Shown: one piece after another, positions 48,434-58,975 of the stretch | Position numbering within the stretch: the first letter of the stretch is position 1 | Layout of the letters: each line of letters opens with the position of its first letter | Assembly: GCA_030148985.1 (NCBI GenBank) | Contig: JASBSJ010000003.1 | Span: 1-64,000 of the forward strand | Length of the DNA: 64,000 bases | DNA from: Sphingopyxis sp. | GTDB lineage: Bacteria; Pseudomonadota; Alphaproteobacteria; Sphingomonadales; Sphingomonadaceae | Direction of reading: 5' to 3' | Program-made: the position numbers and the translations under genes | The notes under the pieces: model-generated | Told to the model about the DNA's origin: nothing | Database searches by the model: none | Seen by the model: only the letters and a program-made list of their open reading frames with translations

Positions 48434-48891
48434 CAGCGCACCATCGCGTCGATCGCGCCCTGCAATATGAACGCCGCCGCGGCGCTGTCGACGCGCTCGG
48501 CGCGTTTTGCGCGGCTGACGTCGGCGGCGATCATCGCGCGTTCGACCGCCGCGGTCGACCAGCGTTCGTCCCACAGCAGCACGGGCAGGCCGAGCGGCGC
48601 GAGATTACGCGCAAAGGCGCGGGTGCTCTGCGTGCGCGGGCTGTCGCTGCCGTCCATGTTGAGCGGCAGGCCGACGACTAGTCCGACCACCGATTGCGCG
48701 GCGATCAGCGCCTTCAGCGCGTCGAGATCGGCCGAAAATTTCTTGCGCACGATCGTCTTGTCGGGCGAGGCGAAGGACCAGCCCGCATCGCACAGCGCAA
48801 CGCCGATGGTCTTGGTGCCGACGTCGAGGCCCGCGAGGCGGCCGCCGTTCGGGAGCGCGGCGGCGAAGTCGGGGGCGGCAGTGGTGATCAT
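48433..48891 (-). CDS. ruvX: Putative Holliday junction resolvase / pre-16S rRNA nuclease (YqgF)
   Basis: [72 protein letters not shown]. Confidence 0.94.
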   Translation of the reverse strand: MITTAAPDFAAALPNGGRLAGLDVGTKTIGVALCDAGWSFASPDKTIVRKKFSADLDALKALIAAQSVVGLVVGLPLNMDGSDSPRTQSTRAFARNLAPLGLPVLLWDERWSTAAVERAMIAADVSRAKRAERVDSAAAAFILQGAIDAMVR

Positions 48892-49334
48892 TGGGCCGTG
48901 TCTGCCCGTTTGACGACGGTGGTCTTCGCGACGACGCGCCACCCGGCCGGGGTGCGATAGAGCAGCAGCTGGTCGACATAGCGGTCGCCGGCAAAATGCA
49001 GTTCATAGGTGATCGCGCTCATCGACGGCGCCGCGTCGTGGCGGTCGAGCACGCGGCCGGTGGCGGTGGGGTCGGGCTCGGCGGCCCAGCTGCCGATCAC
49101 GTCGGCAAAGCGTTGGCAATCGACCGCCGGGCTCTTTTCCGCCGCGAGCGTGCAGAATTGGCCGTCGGGCAGGAAAAGACCCTGCAAGAGCTCGACGCGT
49201 CCGCTGCGCAGCCCGCCCAAATAGGCTTCGAGCGCCTCTTCGGGCGAGGAGGGCGCCGGCGCTGCGGTTGCGGGCGCGGCCGCGAGCAGCGCCGCGAGGC
49301 AGGCAGGTAGCAGGCGCACGGGATCGAGGGACAT
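48888..49334 (-). CDS. Hypothetical secreted protein
   Basis: 148 aa, signal peptide [25 protein letters not shown]2-like appearance; 4-bp overlap with ruvX. Confidence 0.75.
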   Translation of the reverse strand: MSLDPVRLLPACLAALLAAAPATAAPAPSSPEEALEAYLGGLRSGRVELLQGLFLPDGQFCTLAAEKSPAVDCQRFADVIGSWAAEPDPTATGRVLDRHDAAPSMSAITYELHFAGDRYVDQLLLYRTPAGWRVVAKTTVVKRADTAQ

Positions 49335-49380
49335 CGCATGAAACTCCGGCTGTTGTGCGCCCGGCCTATCCGTTCGCGCG

Positions 49381-52272
49381 CTATTTCTCCAGCAACGGCT
49401 TGAGATACTGCCCGGTGAAACTGCGCTTTTCCTTCACCACCTGTTCGGGCGTCCCCGCGGCGACGATTTCGCCGCCCTTGACCCCGCCCTCGGGGCCAAG
49501 ATCGAGGATGTAATCCGCGGTCTTGATGACATCGAGGTTGTGCTCGATCACGATCACGCTATTGCCCTGTTCGACCAGTTGCTGCAGCACTTCGAGCAAT
49601 TTGCGCACATCTTCGAAATGCAGCCCCGTGGTCGGTTCGTCGAGGATATAGAGCGTCTGTCCGGTCGATCGCCGCGACAGCTCCTTGGCGAGCTTCACTC
49701 GCTGCGCTTCGCCGCCCGACAAGGTCGTCGCCTGTTGTCCGACCTTGATATAGCCGAGGCCGACGCGGACCAGCATCGCCATCTTGTCGCGGATCGCGGG
49801 CACCGCCTTGAAGAATTCGGCCGCATCCTCGACGGTCATATCGAGTACGTCGGCGATACTCATCCCCTTGAACTTCACTTCGAGGGTTTCGCGGTTGTAG
49901 CGTTTGCCGTGGCACGTCTCGCACGTCACATAGACGTCGGGCAGGAAGTGCATCTCGATCTTGATTAGCCCGTCGCCGGTGCAGGTCTCGCACCGCCCGC
50001 CCTTGACGTTGAAGCTGAAGCGCCCGGGTTTGTAGCCGCGCGCCTGGCTTTCGGGCAGCCCCGCGAACCAGTCGCGGATCACGGTGAAGGCGCCCGTATA
50101 AGTGGCGGGGTTCGACCGCGGGGTGCGGCCGATCGGCGACTGGTCGATGTCGATCACCTTGTCGCAATGCTCGAGGCCTTTCAGGCTGTCGTGCGGCCCC
50201 GCGACTATGCGCGCCCCGTTGAGCACGCGCGCGGCGCTGGCATAGAGCGTGTCGATAATCAGGCTCGACTTGCCTGACCCCGACAGGCCGGTGACGCAGG
50301 TGAAGGTGCCGAGCGGGATCTTTGCGGTGACATTCTGCAAATTGTTCGCGCGCGCGCCCTTGAGCACCAGATCGAAGCCGTTGCCCTTGCGGCGATGCTT
50401 CGGCACCTCGATCCTTTTCGCGCCGGTGAGGTAGGCCGCGGTCAGGCTCTTCTTGCTCGCGAGCACCTGTTTCAGCGTGCCCTCGGCGACGATTTCGCCG
50501 CCGTGAACGCCCGCGCCGGGCCCCATGTCGACGACATAGTCGGCGTGGCGGATCGCGTCCTCGTCATGTTCGACGACGATCACGGTGTTGCCGAGGTCGC
50601 GGAGGCGCTTCAGCGTCGCGAGCAGCCGGTCGTTGTCGCGCTGGTGAAGGCCGATGCTCGGCTCGTCGAGGACATAGAGCACACCCGACAGGCCGCTGCC
50701 GATCTGGCTCGCGAGACGGATGCGCTGGCTCTCGCCGCCGGAAAGCGTGCCCGACGTGCGGTTGAGGTTGAGATAATCGAGCCCGACATTGTTGAGGAAG
50801 CCCAGCCGCTCGTTGATTTCCTTGAGGATCGCCTTGGCAATCTGGCGCTGCTGTTCGTTCAGTTTTTCGTCGAGCGTCGAAAACCATTGGAGCGCGTCGG
50901 CGACCGACCGCTGTGCCGACATGCTGATATTCTCGCCCGCGATCTTCACCGCCAGCGGTTCGGGGCGCAGGCGCGCGCCGTGGCACGTCTCGCACGGCTG
51001 CGCGGTCTGATATTTGCCCAGCTCCTCGCGCATCCACGCGCTTTCGGTCTGAAGCATCCGGCGGTTGAGGTTGCCAATGACCCCCTCGAACGCCTTGTGC
51101 GTCGTATAGCTCCGCCTGCCATCCTTGAAGGTCAGCTCGACGGGCTTGCCGCCGGTGCCATAGAGAATGATCAGCTGCACCTCGCCGGGCAGATCCTGCC
51201 AGGGCGTGTCGAGCGCGAAGCCATAGGCTTTGCCGAGGCTTTCGAGCACCTGCATATAATAGGGCGAGGGCGGGTTCGATTTCGCCCACGGCACCACCGC
51301 GCCTTTTTTGAGGCTGAGCGCATGGTTCGGGACGACGAGCTCGGGATCGAACTCGAGCCGCTCGCCGAGGCCGTCGCACGCGGGGCAGGCGCCCTGCGGC
51401 GCGTTGAAGCTGAACAGCCGGGGTTCGATCTCGGCGATGGTGAAGCCGCTGACCGGGCAGGCGAATTTTTCGGAGAAAATGAGGCGATTCGCCGGGATGC
51501 CCGCGCCCTTCATCGCCCCTCCGCTATCCTCGTCCTCACGGCCCGGCACCACGCCGTCGGCAAGATCGACATAGGCCAGCCCCTCGGCCAGCTTCAGCGC
51601 GGTTTCGAAACTGTCGGCAAGCCGCGTCTCGATGCCTTCGCGCACGACAATGCGGTCGACGACGACCTCGACGTCATGCTTGTATTTCTTGTCGAGCGCC
51701 GGGGCGTCCTCGATCTCGTAAAACTCACCGTCGATGCGGACGCGGGTGAAGCCCTCTTTCTGCCACTGCGCGAGCTCCTTCTTATACTCGCCCTTGCGCC
51801 CGCGCACGACGGGGGCGAGCAGGTAGGCGCGGGTGCCCTCGGGAAGCTGCATCACCCGATCGACCATCTGGCTGACCGTCTGCGCGCTGATCGGCTCGCC
51901 CGTCGCGGGCGAATAGGGGATGCCGACGCGTGCCCAGAGCAGACGCATATAGTCATAGATTTCGGTGACGGTCGCGACCGTCGAGCGCGGATTGCGCGAT
52001 GTCGTTTTCTGCTCGATGCTGATCGCGGGCGACAGCCCGTCGATATGCTCGACATCGGGCTTTTGCATCATTTCGAGGAACTGACGCGCATAGGCCGACA
52101 GCGATTCGACATAGCGCCGCTGCCCCTCGGCATAGATGGTGTCGAAGGCGAGCGACGATTTCCCCGATCCCGAAAGCCCGGTGATGACGATCAGCGCATC
52201 GCGCGGCAGATCGACGTCCACGCCCTTCAGATTATGCTCGCGCGCGCCGCGCACCTTGATGTGGGTCAGCAT
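49381..52272 (-). CDS. uvrA: Excinuclease ABC subunit A
   Basis: 963 aa; [41 protein letters not shown] zinc motifs; second Walker [15 protein letters not shown] signatures LSGGE(S/A)QR. Confidence 0.99.
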   Translation of the reverse strand: MLTHIKVRGAREHNLKGVDVDLPRDALIVITGLSGSGKSSLAFDTIYAEGQRRYVESLSAYARQFLEMMQKPDVEHIDGLSPAISIEQKTTSRNPRSTVATVTEIYDYMRLLWARVGIPYSPATGEPISAQTVSQMVDRVMQLPEGTRAYLLAPVVRGRKGEYKKELAQWQKEGFTRVRIDGEFYEIEDAPALDKKYKHDVEVVVDRIVVREGIETRLADSFETALKLAEGLAYVDLADGVVPGREDEDSGGAMKGAGIPANRLIFSEKFACPVSGFTIAEIEPRLFSFNAPQGACPACDGLGERLEFDPELVVPNHALSLKKGAVVPWAKSNPPSPYYMQVLESLGKAYGFALDTPWQDLPGEVQLIILYGTGGKPVELTFKDGRRSYTTHKAFEGVIGNLNRRMLQTESAWMREELGKYQTAQPCETCHGARLRPEPLAVKIAGENISMSAQRSVADALQWFSTLDEKLNEQQRQIAKAILKEINERLGFLNNVGLDYLNLNRTSGTLSGGESQRIRLASQIGSGLSGVLYVLDEPSIGLHQRDNDRLLATLKRLRDLGNTVIVVEHDEDAIRHADYVVDMGPGAGVHGGEIVAEGTLKQVLASKKSLTAAYLTGAKRIEVPKHRRKGNGFDLVLKGARANNLQNVTAKIPLGTFTCVTGLSGSGKSSLIIDTLYASAARVLNGARIVAGPHDSLKGLEHCDKVIDIDQSPIGRTPRSNPATYTGAFTVIRDWFAGLPESQARGYKPGRFSFNVKGGRCETCTGDGLIKIEMHFLPDVYVTCETCHGKRYNRETLEVKFKGMSIADVLDMTVEDAAEFFKAVPAIRDKMAMLVRVGLGYIKVGQQATTLSGGEAQRVKLAKELSRRSTGQTLYILDEPTTGLHFEDVRKLLEVLQQLVEQGNSVIVIEHNLDVIKTADYILDLGPEGGVKGGEIVAAGTPEQVVKEKRSFTGQYLKPLLEK

Positions 52273-52482
52273 GGGGAGAATCCGTGCCGGGCGGAATTAT
52301 GGGTGAGACTCATGGGAGGGGTATGTTCCAGATTTGTTCTAAACGCGCAAGGGGGCGCCTGCGGCAAGATAGGGACGCCGGAACAGTGTCGCAATGGAAG
52401 TTGTTTGGCGTTTCGATCCTATACTTTCGTCGCCCTGGCGGCACTCTCCTCACCTCGATGATGCTTCTCCGGGGGGTGGGCA

Positions 52483-53385
52483 ATGCGACAGATCATTTTC
52501 GCGGTTTTTTGCATGGTGGCCCTTTCGGGGTGCGCCGCCGTTCGTGGGTCGCAAGCGACCTCGGCCGCGCTGAAGTCGCCAAGCCCGATCTCGATCCCCG
52601 ATGCCATGAAAGCCTATTCCAGCCCCGACCCGGCATCGCGCGAAAACATGTCCCGGTTCGATTATCGCGAATATGTCATCACGATACGGATGGATGCGAT
52701 CGATCAGGAATATGACTCCTTTACCGATCAGCTGAACGCAGGTCAGCGCGGGGCTGGACTGGGGTTCGATCTCCTGCTGTTGGGGCTGAGCGGCGCCACT
52801 GCACTTGCGAACCCATCGTCAGTCGAAGAACTTGCGGTCGCGACGACCGTTGCAACCGGCGCACGGGCGTCGGTCGATAAGCATGTATTTTTCGATCGGG
52901 CCGTGCCTGCGCTCGTTGCGATCATGGATGCCGAACGCGCGGAAATCAAAACAGCCATCGCCCGCAAGCGCGGGCTGCCGGTCGAACAATATAGCCTCGG
53001 AAGCGCGATTGACGACCTGAATACGCTGCGCCGCGCCGGCAAGATCGAGTCTGCGGTCGGTCGGCTGACCCAGGCGGCCCAAGCCCAGAAAGCGCAGCAG
53101 GAGGCGCTGCTGGCCGACATCAAGGGCGTCTGCGACAATATCACGGCGCGAACGGGGGCGCTGAACCTGCGCTTCAGAAAGCTGGTCCGGGACGATGTCC
53201 CTGCAAAAGAGGCATCGCGCGCGCGCCTTGCGGCGACCGAGCTGGGGCTGAGCTTTGCGGACGACCAGACGGTGGGTTTTGCCGACGTTCGCGACGCATT
53301 CGACGACCAGCTTTGCGACGACAACAAGAAAGAGCAGTTTTTGGACAGCCTGGAGGCGACGATCGCTACGACGGAAGGGACATGA
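52483..53385 (+). CDS. Uncharacterised lipoprotein
   Basis: 300 aa; lipobox VALSGCAAV; no recognised domain. Confidence 0.8.
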   Translation: MRQIIFAVFCMVALSGCAAVRGSQATSAALKSPSPISIPDAMKAYSSPDPASRENMSRFDYREYVITIRMDAIDQEYDSFTDQLNAGQRGAGLGFDLLLLGLSGATALANPSSVEELAVATTVATGARASVDKHVFFDRAVPALVAIMDAERAEIKTAIARKRGLPVEQYSLGSAIDDLNTLRRAGKIESAVGRLTQAAQAQKAQQEALLADIKGVCDNITARTGALNLRFRKLVRDDVPAKEASRARLAATELGLSFADDQTVGFADVRDAFDDQLCDDNKKEQFLDSLEATIATTEGT

Positions 53386-53386
53386 G

Positions 53387-53677
53387 ATGGCCACCAACAA
53401 GCGAAAATATAAAGGCTCTTTAACGCTCGGCAAGTTGGAGATCGCGCTCGAGGCACACGAGCAGCTCTTTGGGGAGGTCACCGCTCTTGAGGCCATCGGC
53501 GAGTATACGGTCGCCACCTATGATGACGAAGATTACCCCGCCGAAGCGTCGCTGGCGCTGTTGCCGATGATCGGCGATTCTGCGCCGCCGACCCCCGATG
53601 GCGCGACGCATTTGTTCGACGGCGAGGCACTTGCGCTTGGCCAGAAGATGAAGATTTCGGCGTTTCGTACGATGTAA
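53387..53677 (+). CDS. Uncharacterised small protein, probably cotranscribed with the preceding lipoprotein gene
   Basis: 96 aa MATNKRKYKGSLTLGKLEIALEAHEQ...; starts 2 nt after the upstream stop. Confidence 0.7.
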   Translation: MATNKRKYKGSLTLGKLEIALEAHEQLFGEVTALEAIGEYTVATYDDEDYPAEASLALLPMIGDSAPPTPDGATHLFDGEALALGQKMKISAFRTM

Positions 53678-53767
53678 AATGGCGAACACTGTTGGGATCG
53701 GGCATAGTGCGCGACCGACGAAGAGCAGGGGGCAGGCCGATTCCGGACGTCGTTTCGATTACCCTTT

Positions 53768-55312
53768 TCAGGTTCGGGCGGCCGTTCGCCTTGTTCCCAT
53801 TGCCATCACGCCGAGCGACACCGCAGCGCCGATAATGATAAAAAGCGCGGGAAAGCCGCCGAGGACCGACATCATGCGGATGCCGTCGATCCCCGCCGCG
53901 GCGACCAGAATGGTCGCGACGAGCCCGACGGTGATCCCCCACGCCAGTTTGACCGCGAGCGGCGCTTCGGGGCTTTCGGGTGAAATGCCGTGCGTCGAGA
54001 GCGCGCTCATCGCCGACACATTGCTGTCGGCCGCGGTTACATAGGAGATGAAGATCGCGCCGATCAGCAGCACGAGCACGGGCAGGCCGCCGCCAAGTTC
54101 GCTGAACAGGCGATAGAGGAGCGGATCGGGACCGGCGCTGGTCAAAATGGCGTACAGGCTGCCGCCCGATTGCTGGTCGAGGGTGATCGTCGTCCCGGCG
54201 ATGACGATCATCCACGCCGCGCCGAACAGCGCGGGCAGCAGCAGGTTGACGAGGATGAAGGCGCGGACGCTGTAACCGACCGCGAGGCGGCCGAGGAACA
54301 GCGCGGTGACCGGCGCCCAGGCGAACCAGTTCGCCCAGTTGAAGATTGTCCATTGTTGGTGCCAGTCGCGATCAACGTCGATGCCGAGGCTGCGCGGCAG
54401 GAAGGTCGCGGCATAGTCGGCGGCGCCCGACACGCCGAGTCCCGGAAGGCGCGCGGCGGGACCGGCGACGACGACGAACAGCAGCACGGCAAGGAACAAC
54501 CAGATGTTGAGGAGCGAAAGGCGCGCGATGCCGCGCTGAAGGCCAAGCGCTGCTGATACGACGAAAGTGGCGACGATCGCCGCGGCGATACCCCAGCGCA
54601 GCGGTGCGCCGCCCGCGAAGCTCCACAGGCCCTCGATTCCGCCCGCGAGCGCCAGCACGCCCGCGCCGAGCGAAGCGGCCATGCCGGCGACGAGCGCGAA
54701 CAGACAGACGATGTCGATCGCGGTGCCTGCGGCTCCATGCGCGCGCTGTCCGATGAGCGGCACGAAAAGCGACGAAAGGCTGAAGGGTTCGCGGCGGTCG
54801 TAATAGACGAGCGCGAAGGCAAGGCCCGCGACGGTGTAAATGGCATAGGGCGTCAGCGTCCAGTGAAGGAACATTGTCGACATGGCAAAGGTCGCAGCGG
54901 CGTCGCTGCCCGGCTCAAGCCCCAGCATCGCGGGCGGATCGTTGAGGTGGAACAGCGGCTCGGCTGCGCCCCAGAACAGGATGCCGGTGGCGATCGTCGT
55001 GCAGAGCGTGACGGCAAACCAGCGCCAGCGCGTCAGGATGGGCTCCGCCTTTGCCCCGCCGATGATCCGGCCGCCGAGTGGTGACAAGGCGGCCAGCAGG
55101 AGCAACGTGAGAAAGCCGATGCCCGCCCACGCGAAAAGCGGGGAAAAGTGGCGCAGGATCCAGTCGTTGATCGCCGTTTCGGCCGCTACGACCGCCGCGC
55201 CTTGCCAGAGGCTCAGCACGACCGCGGCGAGCAGAACCGCCAGCGGGGCGAAAAAGACGGGGCGATTGAGGGGATATTTCGTCGGGGCTGGCAAATGCGG
55301 GTCCGATCGCAC
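53768..55312 (-). CDS. BCCT family (betaine/carnitine/choline) transporter
   Basis: 514 aa; WGAAEPLFHLNDPP, MFLHWTLTPYAIYTVAGLAFALVYYDRR, NWANWFAWAPVTALFLGRLAVGYSVRAFI. Confidence 0.9.
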   Translation of the reverse strand: MRSDPHLPAPTKYPLNRPVFFAPLAVLLAAVVLSLWQGAAVVAAETAINDWILRHFSPLFAWAGIGFLTLLLLAALSPLGGRIIGGAKAEPILTRWRWFAVTLCTTIATGILFWGAAEPLFHLNDPPAMLGLEPGSDAAATFAMSTMFLHWTLTPYAIYTVAGLAFALVYYDRREPFSLSSLFVPLIGQRAHGAAGTAIDIVCLFALVAGMAASLGAGVLALAGGIEGLWSFAGGAPLRWGIAAAIVATFVVSAALGLQRGIARLSLLNIWLFLAVLLFVVVAGPAARLPGLGVSGAADYAATFLPRSLGIDVDRDWHQQWTIFNWANWFAWAPVTALFLGRLAVGYSVRAFILVNLLLPALFGAAWMIVIAGTTITLDQQSGGSLYAILTSAGPDPLLYRLFSELGGGLPVLVLLIGAIFISYVTAADSNVSAMSALSTHGISPESPEAPLAVKLAWGITVGLVATILVAAAGIDGIRMMSVLGGFPALFIIIGAAVSLGVMAMGTRRTAART

Positions 55313-55420
55313 ATGAGAGGACGTCCAGCATGGCGATTGGTCGGCGGGAGGTCAAATTGCGGGCGGAACGCGCCGCGATATGGCGCGTTGGAACGAGGCG
55401 TGGATCGCAGGAGAAGTTCG

Positions 55421-55822
55421 ATGACCAGAACGATAATGAGTGCTTCGATCGCTTTGATGCTGCTGGCCGGCGGTCAGGCCGCCGCACAGCAGACCCCCGA
55501 CGCGCCGCCAGCGGCCGAAAAGAAATTGCCCGACGGTACGACGCCCGAAGAGCGGTCGAACACCGCGCGCCTCAACGCCGAACAGGCGGCGCGGGCGAGG
55601 ACCGACAACACCATCTATACGCAGGAAGTTTCCGCGGCGGCGCAGCAGGTTGCGCACGATCAGCAGGTCTTTGTCGATGAAACCGCCGCTTATGAGGCTG
55701 AAAAGGCGCGCGTCGCCGCGATGTCGGCCGAAGAGCGGATGAAGTGGGAAGCCGATGTGGCCGCGTGCAAGGCGGGGGACGCGACGCGCTGCGCTGCCCC
55801 GGTCAAGGCGCCTCCGCGCTAG
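55421..55822 (+). CDS. Hypothetical secreted protein
   Basis: Signal peptide MTRTIMSASIALMLLAGGQAAAQQ; Ala/Glu-rich helical body. Confidence 0.75.
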   Translation: MTRTIMSASIALMLLAGGQAAAQQTPDAPPAAEKKLPDGTTPEERSNTARLNAEQAARARTDNTIYTQEVSAAAQQVAHDQQVFVDETAAYEAEKARVAAMSAEERMKWEADVAACKAGDATRCAAPVKAPPR

Positions 55823-56255
55823 GCGTCAGCATCTCCACCGACGGAATCGCTCGGTCCTCCTGCGGGGGGACATTCGTCGGCACCGCATCGAGCGGTTCCA
55901 TCTCCATGTAGCGGGAGCGCGGTTCGTTGTCGGGGAAGCGTCCGCCGTATCGGTAACTATCGTCGATGTCGTCGGCCGCCACCTCCGATTCGACGGAACC
56001 CAATGCGCGGAAAGCGCCATCCATCCGATCCCGGCGCTCGGCGCGCAGCTGCGCGGCGACGCCGTAGCTGTCGGGACAGCCGACGCATGGATCGTCACCG
56101 ATCGACGGGGTTGCGGCGGCATCAGGGTTGGCACTCAAGCGCGAGTAGGCTGCTGGTTCGGACGAACCGCCGCTCAGCCGTTGCCCCGCAACCATTTCGC
56201 CGAGCAGCGCGCCGCAGATAGTTCCAGCAAGCACCAGCAACAACAGGCGAAGCAC
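55803..56255 (-). CDS. Hypothetical protein with N-terminal hydrophobic segment (likely GTG start)
   Basis: VLRLLLLVLAGTICGALLGEMVAGQRLSGG...; start choice uncertain, overlaps the 3' end of the opposite-strand gene. Confidence 0.5.
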   Translation of the reverse strand: MLRLLLLVLAGTICGALLGEMVAGQRLSGGSSEPAAYSRLSANPDAAATPSIGDDPCVGCPDSYGVAAQLRAERRDRMDGAFRALGSVESEVAADDIDDSYRYGGRFPDNEPRSRYMEMEPLDAVPTNVPPQEDRAIPSVEMLTPSAEAP

Positions 56256-56301
56256 AATGACCTCTACCCTGCGAGTCTCGGAGTAAGAATATTTCCTCAC
56301 A

Positions 56302-56330
56302 ATGACCAAAACTGGTCATATTTCGGTCAT
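56302..56330. promoter_or_regulatory. Candidate operator: inverted plus direct GGTCAT repeats
   Basis: ATGACC-AAAACT-GGTCAT-ATTTC-GGTCAT: one inverted and two direct half-sites, direct copies 11 bp apart. Confidence 0.4.
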
Positions 56331-56551
56331 TATGCAAGGTTTCTGTCACGAAATTACCGGACGGTCGGCCATTCGTCGACCAACGGATGCCTTTCGTCGG
56401 TCTGATCGACGCGCCGTCGGAACCCGTCGAACCCTGCGTGATCGCGCGCAGCGGATGGGGCATTCAGAAGCTGCGGGATGCGGAGGGCTTCGGTCTCCCC
56501 GGTCCGGGTCCTTCGTATCCCGCATCCGATCCCCTGTGAGAGGACTCCCCC

Positions 56552-56908
56552 ATGGCGAACCTTACTTTCATCCTGCTGGCGGCGCCGATGGCGTTGACCG
56601 GTCTTTCCGTTCCTGCGTCCGCAAGCGAAAACGATGGCGAGCGTCGTACCGCAATCGTCAAATATGGCGATCTGAACCTTTCGACTGCGAAAGGGCGCGA
56701 GGCGTTGTCGTCGCGCGTCAAATTTGCCGTGCGTCAGGTGTGCGGCAGCCGGCCGCATTACCGGCAAACGCTTGCCGAGCGGGCGCCCGCAATTCAGTGC
56801 GAAAAATCGGCGATGGCCGATGCGGACGTGAAACTTGCCGCACTTTTCAACGGCGATGGCGCCCGCTTTGCCGATGCCGGCCGGCTGGTCATCGCTGCCG
56901 CTCCCTGA
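56552..56908 (+). CDS. UrcA family protein
   Basis: Signal peptide; RTAIVKYGDLNLSTAKGREALSSRVKFAVRQVCG pattern. Confidence 0.85.
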   Translation: MANLTFILLAAPMALTGLSVPASASENDGERRTAIVKYGDLNLSTAKGREALSSRVKFAVRQVCGSRPHYRQTLAERAPAIQCEKSAMADADVKLAALFNGDGARFADAGRLVIAAAP

Positions 56909-56970
56909 TCGCAGTCCCTTGCGATCATTCGGTGAGGCGGTCATGCCCCTGCGGCATGGCCGCCTTGTCG

Positions 56971-57702
56971 TCAGGCGTGCATGATCGCCTTTACATCGTG
57001 CAGATAAGTGCGGCCAATGCGGTGCACGCCGCCTTCGCCCAGGTCAACGCTCCAGGCGCCGTCGCCATGATGTTTGAGCCCGACGATGCCGTCGCGCCGG
57101 ATCATCTTCGACCGGTGGATGCGCATGAACTGGTCGGGGTTCATCCGCGCTTCCAAGGATTTGATCGTCTGATGGATCAGCCAGCTGCGCGCGCCGACAT
57201 GAAGGCGCATATAGTCGCGCTCCGCCTCGATCAGATCGACCTGTGCCGCGTCGATCCGCAGCATCTCGCCGCGGTTCTGGACCCAGAATTCGGTGATCCA
57301 CTTGCTTTTCTGCGCCGGTGACCGTTCGGTCGCCCGCCATTCGCGCACGCGGGCCAGCGCGCGCGCCAGCCGGTCGGGCGAGACGGGTTTCAGCAGATAA
57401 TCGACCGCCGCGACCTCGAACGCCGCGACCGCATAGCGATCGAACGCGGTGACAAAAACGATCGCGGGCGGGTTGTCGAGCTGCTCGATCGCCGCGGCAA
57501 CCTCCAGCCCGTTGAGATCGGGCATGGCGATGTCGCAGAGCAGCAGGTCGGGCGCGAGCGCATCGACCATGCGCAGCGCCGAGGCGCCGTCGCTCGCCGT
57601 GCCGACGAGCGAAATGCCGTCTTGTTGTCCAGCAAGGATCTGAAGCCGCTCGATCGCCAGCGGTTCGTCGTCGACGATCAATGTGCGCAATGTCTGAAGC
57701 AT
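56971..57702 (-). CDS. LytTR family response regulator
   Basis: LRTLIVDDEPLAIERLQ receiver; C-terminal LytTR-like DLIEAERDYMRLHVGARSWLIHQTIKSLEARMNPDQFMRIHRSKMI. Confidence 0.93.
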   Translation of the reverse strand: MLQTLRTLIVDDEPLAIERLQILAGQQDGISLVGTASDGASALRMVDALAPDLLLCDIAMPDLNGLEVAAAIEQLDNPPAIVFVTAFDRYAVAAFEVAAVDYLLKPVSPDRLARALARVREWRATERSPAQKSKWITEFWVQNRGEMLRIDAAQVDLIEAERDYMRLHVGARSWLIHQTIKSLEARMNPDQFMRIHRSKMIRRDGIVGLKHHGDGAWSVDLGEGGVHRIGRTYLHDVKAIMHA

Positions 57703-58874
57703 CAGCAAGCCTCCCGTGCCAGCGGCAGCCATAGCGATACGACAAAGCCGCCATTATCCGATTTGCCCCATTCGCACCCGGCCGCGGGACCATAGCGGGT
57801 CAGCAGCCGCTCGCGGACATTGCCGAGGCCAAGGCCGGTTCCCGATGCGGGCGCCGGCGCCTTGGGATCGACGTCGTTCTCGATCCGCAATACCAGCAGC
57901 CCATATTCGGCGCTGGCTTGCAGGCGGATCGCGATCCGTCCCTTGCTGGGCGACACGCCATATTTGATCGCATTTTCGATGATCGGTTGCAGGATCAGCA
58001 CCGGCACGCATGCATGTTTGAGTTCGTCGGGCATCGATACCTCGACCTGCAACCGGTCGGGAAAACGCGCCTGTTCGATGTCGAGGTAAAGCTGCTGGAG
58101 CGCGATTTCCTCGTCGAGGCTGACGAGCTGTTCGGGATCGACCGCGAGGCTCGACCGCAGGAAGGACGACAGGTTCATGATCATCGTCTCTGCTTCGCTT
58201 TTCGACCCCTTGAGTACGAGGGTCGAGAGCGAGTTCAGCGTGTTGAACAGGAAATGCGGATTGACCTGATAATGGAGCGCGCGCAGCTGCGCATTCTTGG
58301 CCTCCATGCGGAAATGATTGGCGCGGCGTTCGACCGCGCGCATCTCGTTCGCATAGCCGAAGGCTACGTAGAGCGCGGCCCAGACGGCGAAGAAGAAATA
58401 CCAGCGGATCGAGCTGTCGAGGATCAGCACCATTTCCCAGGCGACGGGGAATTTCGACTGCACCTCTTCGATGATTTTGGCCGTATCGGGGGCGGGGAAC
58501 CAATAGAAGAAGACGAACAGGTTGATGCTGGCGTAAACCATGACGAGCGGGACGGCGGCGCCCAGCGCGGCGCCGAGGCGCGCGCCGAAACTGCGCGGCT
58601 GTGCGCGCTGGAGCAGCTGATAGAGCACGAAGGTGCACAAGATGCCCGCGACGACAACGATCGCGCGGCGTCCGGCAAAGGCCCATTGCTCGCTCGCGCC
58701 GGTCAGCATCGCGAGGCCGGTGGTGATGAGAAAATAGATCAGCCACATGGCGAGGATCGACCCGATCGCGACGCGCGGGTTCACGCGTGCATCGGACGCG
58801 CGCCAGTCGGGCGCCGCCGCGAGCATTTTGGCGCGCTGATCGCGCAGCGCGTCTTTACGGATGTTTGCGTTCAT
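57702..58874 (-). CDS. LytS/YehU-type sensor histidine kinase
   Basis: LRALHYQVNPHFLFNTLNSLSTLVL, VPVLILQPIIENAIKYGVSP, GTGLGLGNVRERLL. Confidence 0.94.
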   Translation of the reverse strand: MNANIRKDALRDQRAKMLAAAPDWRASDARVNPRVAIGSILAMWLIYFLITTGLAMLTGASEQWAFAGRRAIVVVAGILCTFVLYQLLQRAQPRSFGARLGAALGAAVPLVMVYASINLFVFFYWFPAPDTAKIIEEVQSKFPVAWEMVLILDSSIRWYFFFAVWAALYVAFGYANEMRAVERRANHFRMEAKNAQLRALHYQVNPHFLFNTLNSLSTLVLKGSKSEAETMIMNLSSFLRSSLAVDPEQLVSLDEEIALQQLYLDIEQARFPDRLQVEVSMPDELKHACVPVLILQPIIENAIKYGVSPSKGRIAIRLQASAEYGLLVLRIENDVDPKAPAPASGTGLGLGNVRERLLTRYGPAAGCEWGKSDNGGFVVSLWLPLAREAC

Positions 58875-58975
58875 TACCGCGGCTTTTAGCGCCAAAGCTC
58901 AGGCAATGACCAGCGCGCAGCGGGACGCCAGTCGAAGCCGCCCGCGCCTTGGTCGAAAGCCGCGGGGGGCGCCGA

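Noticed and set aside
50395-52461. 688-aa plus-strand ORF
   Set aside because: Antisense to uvrA; no recognisable motif, typical GC-driven open frame.
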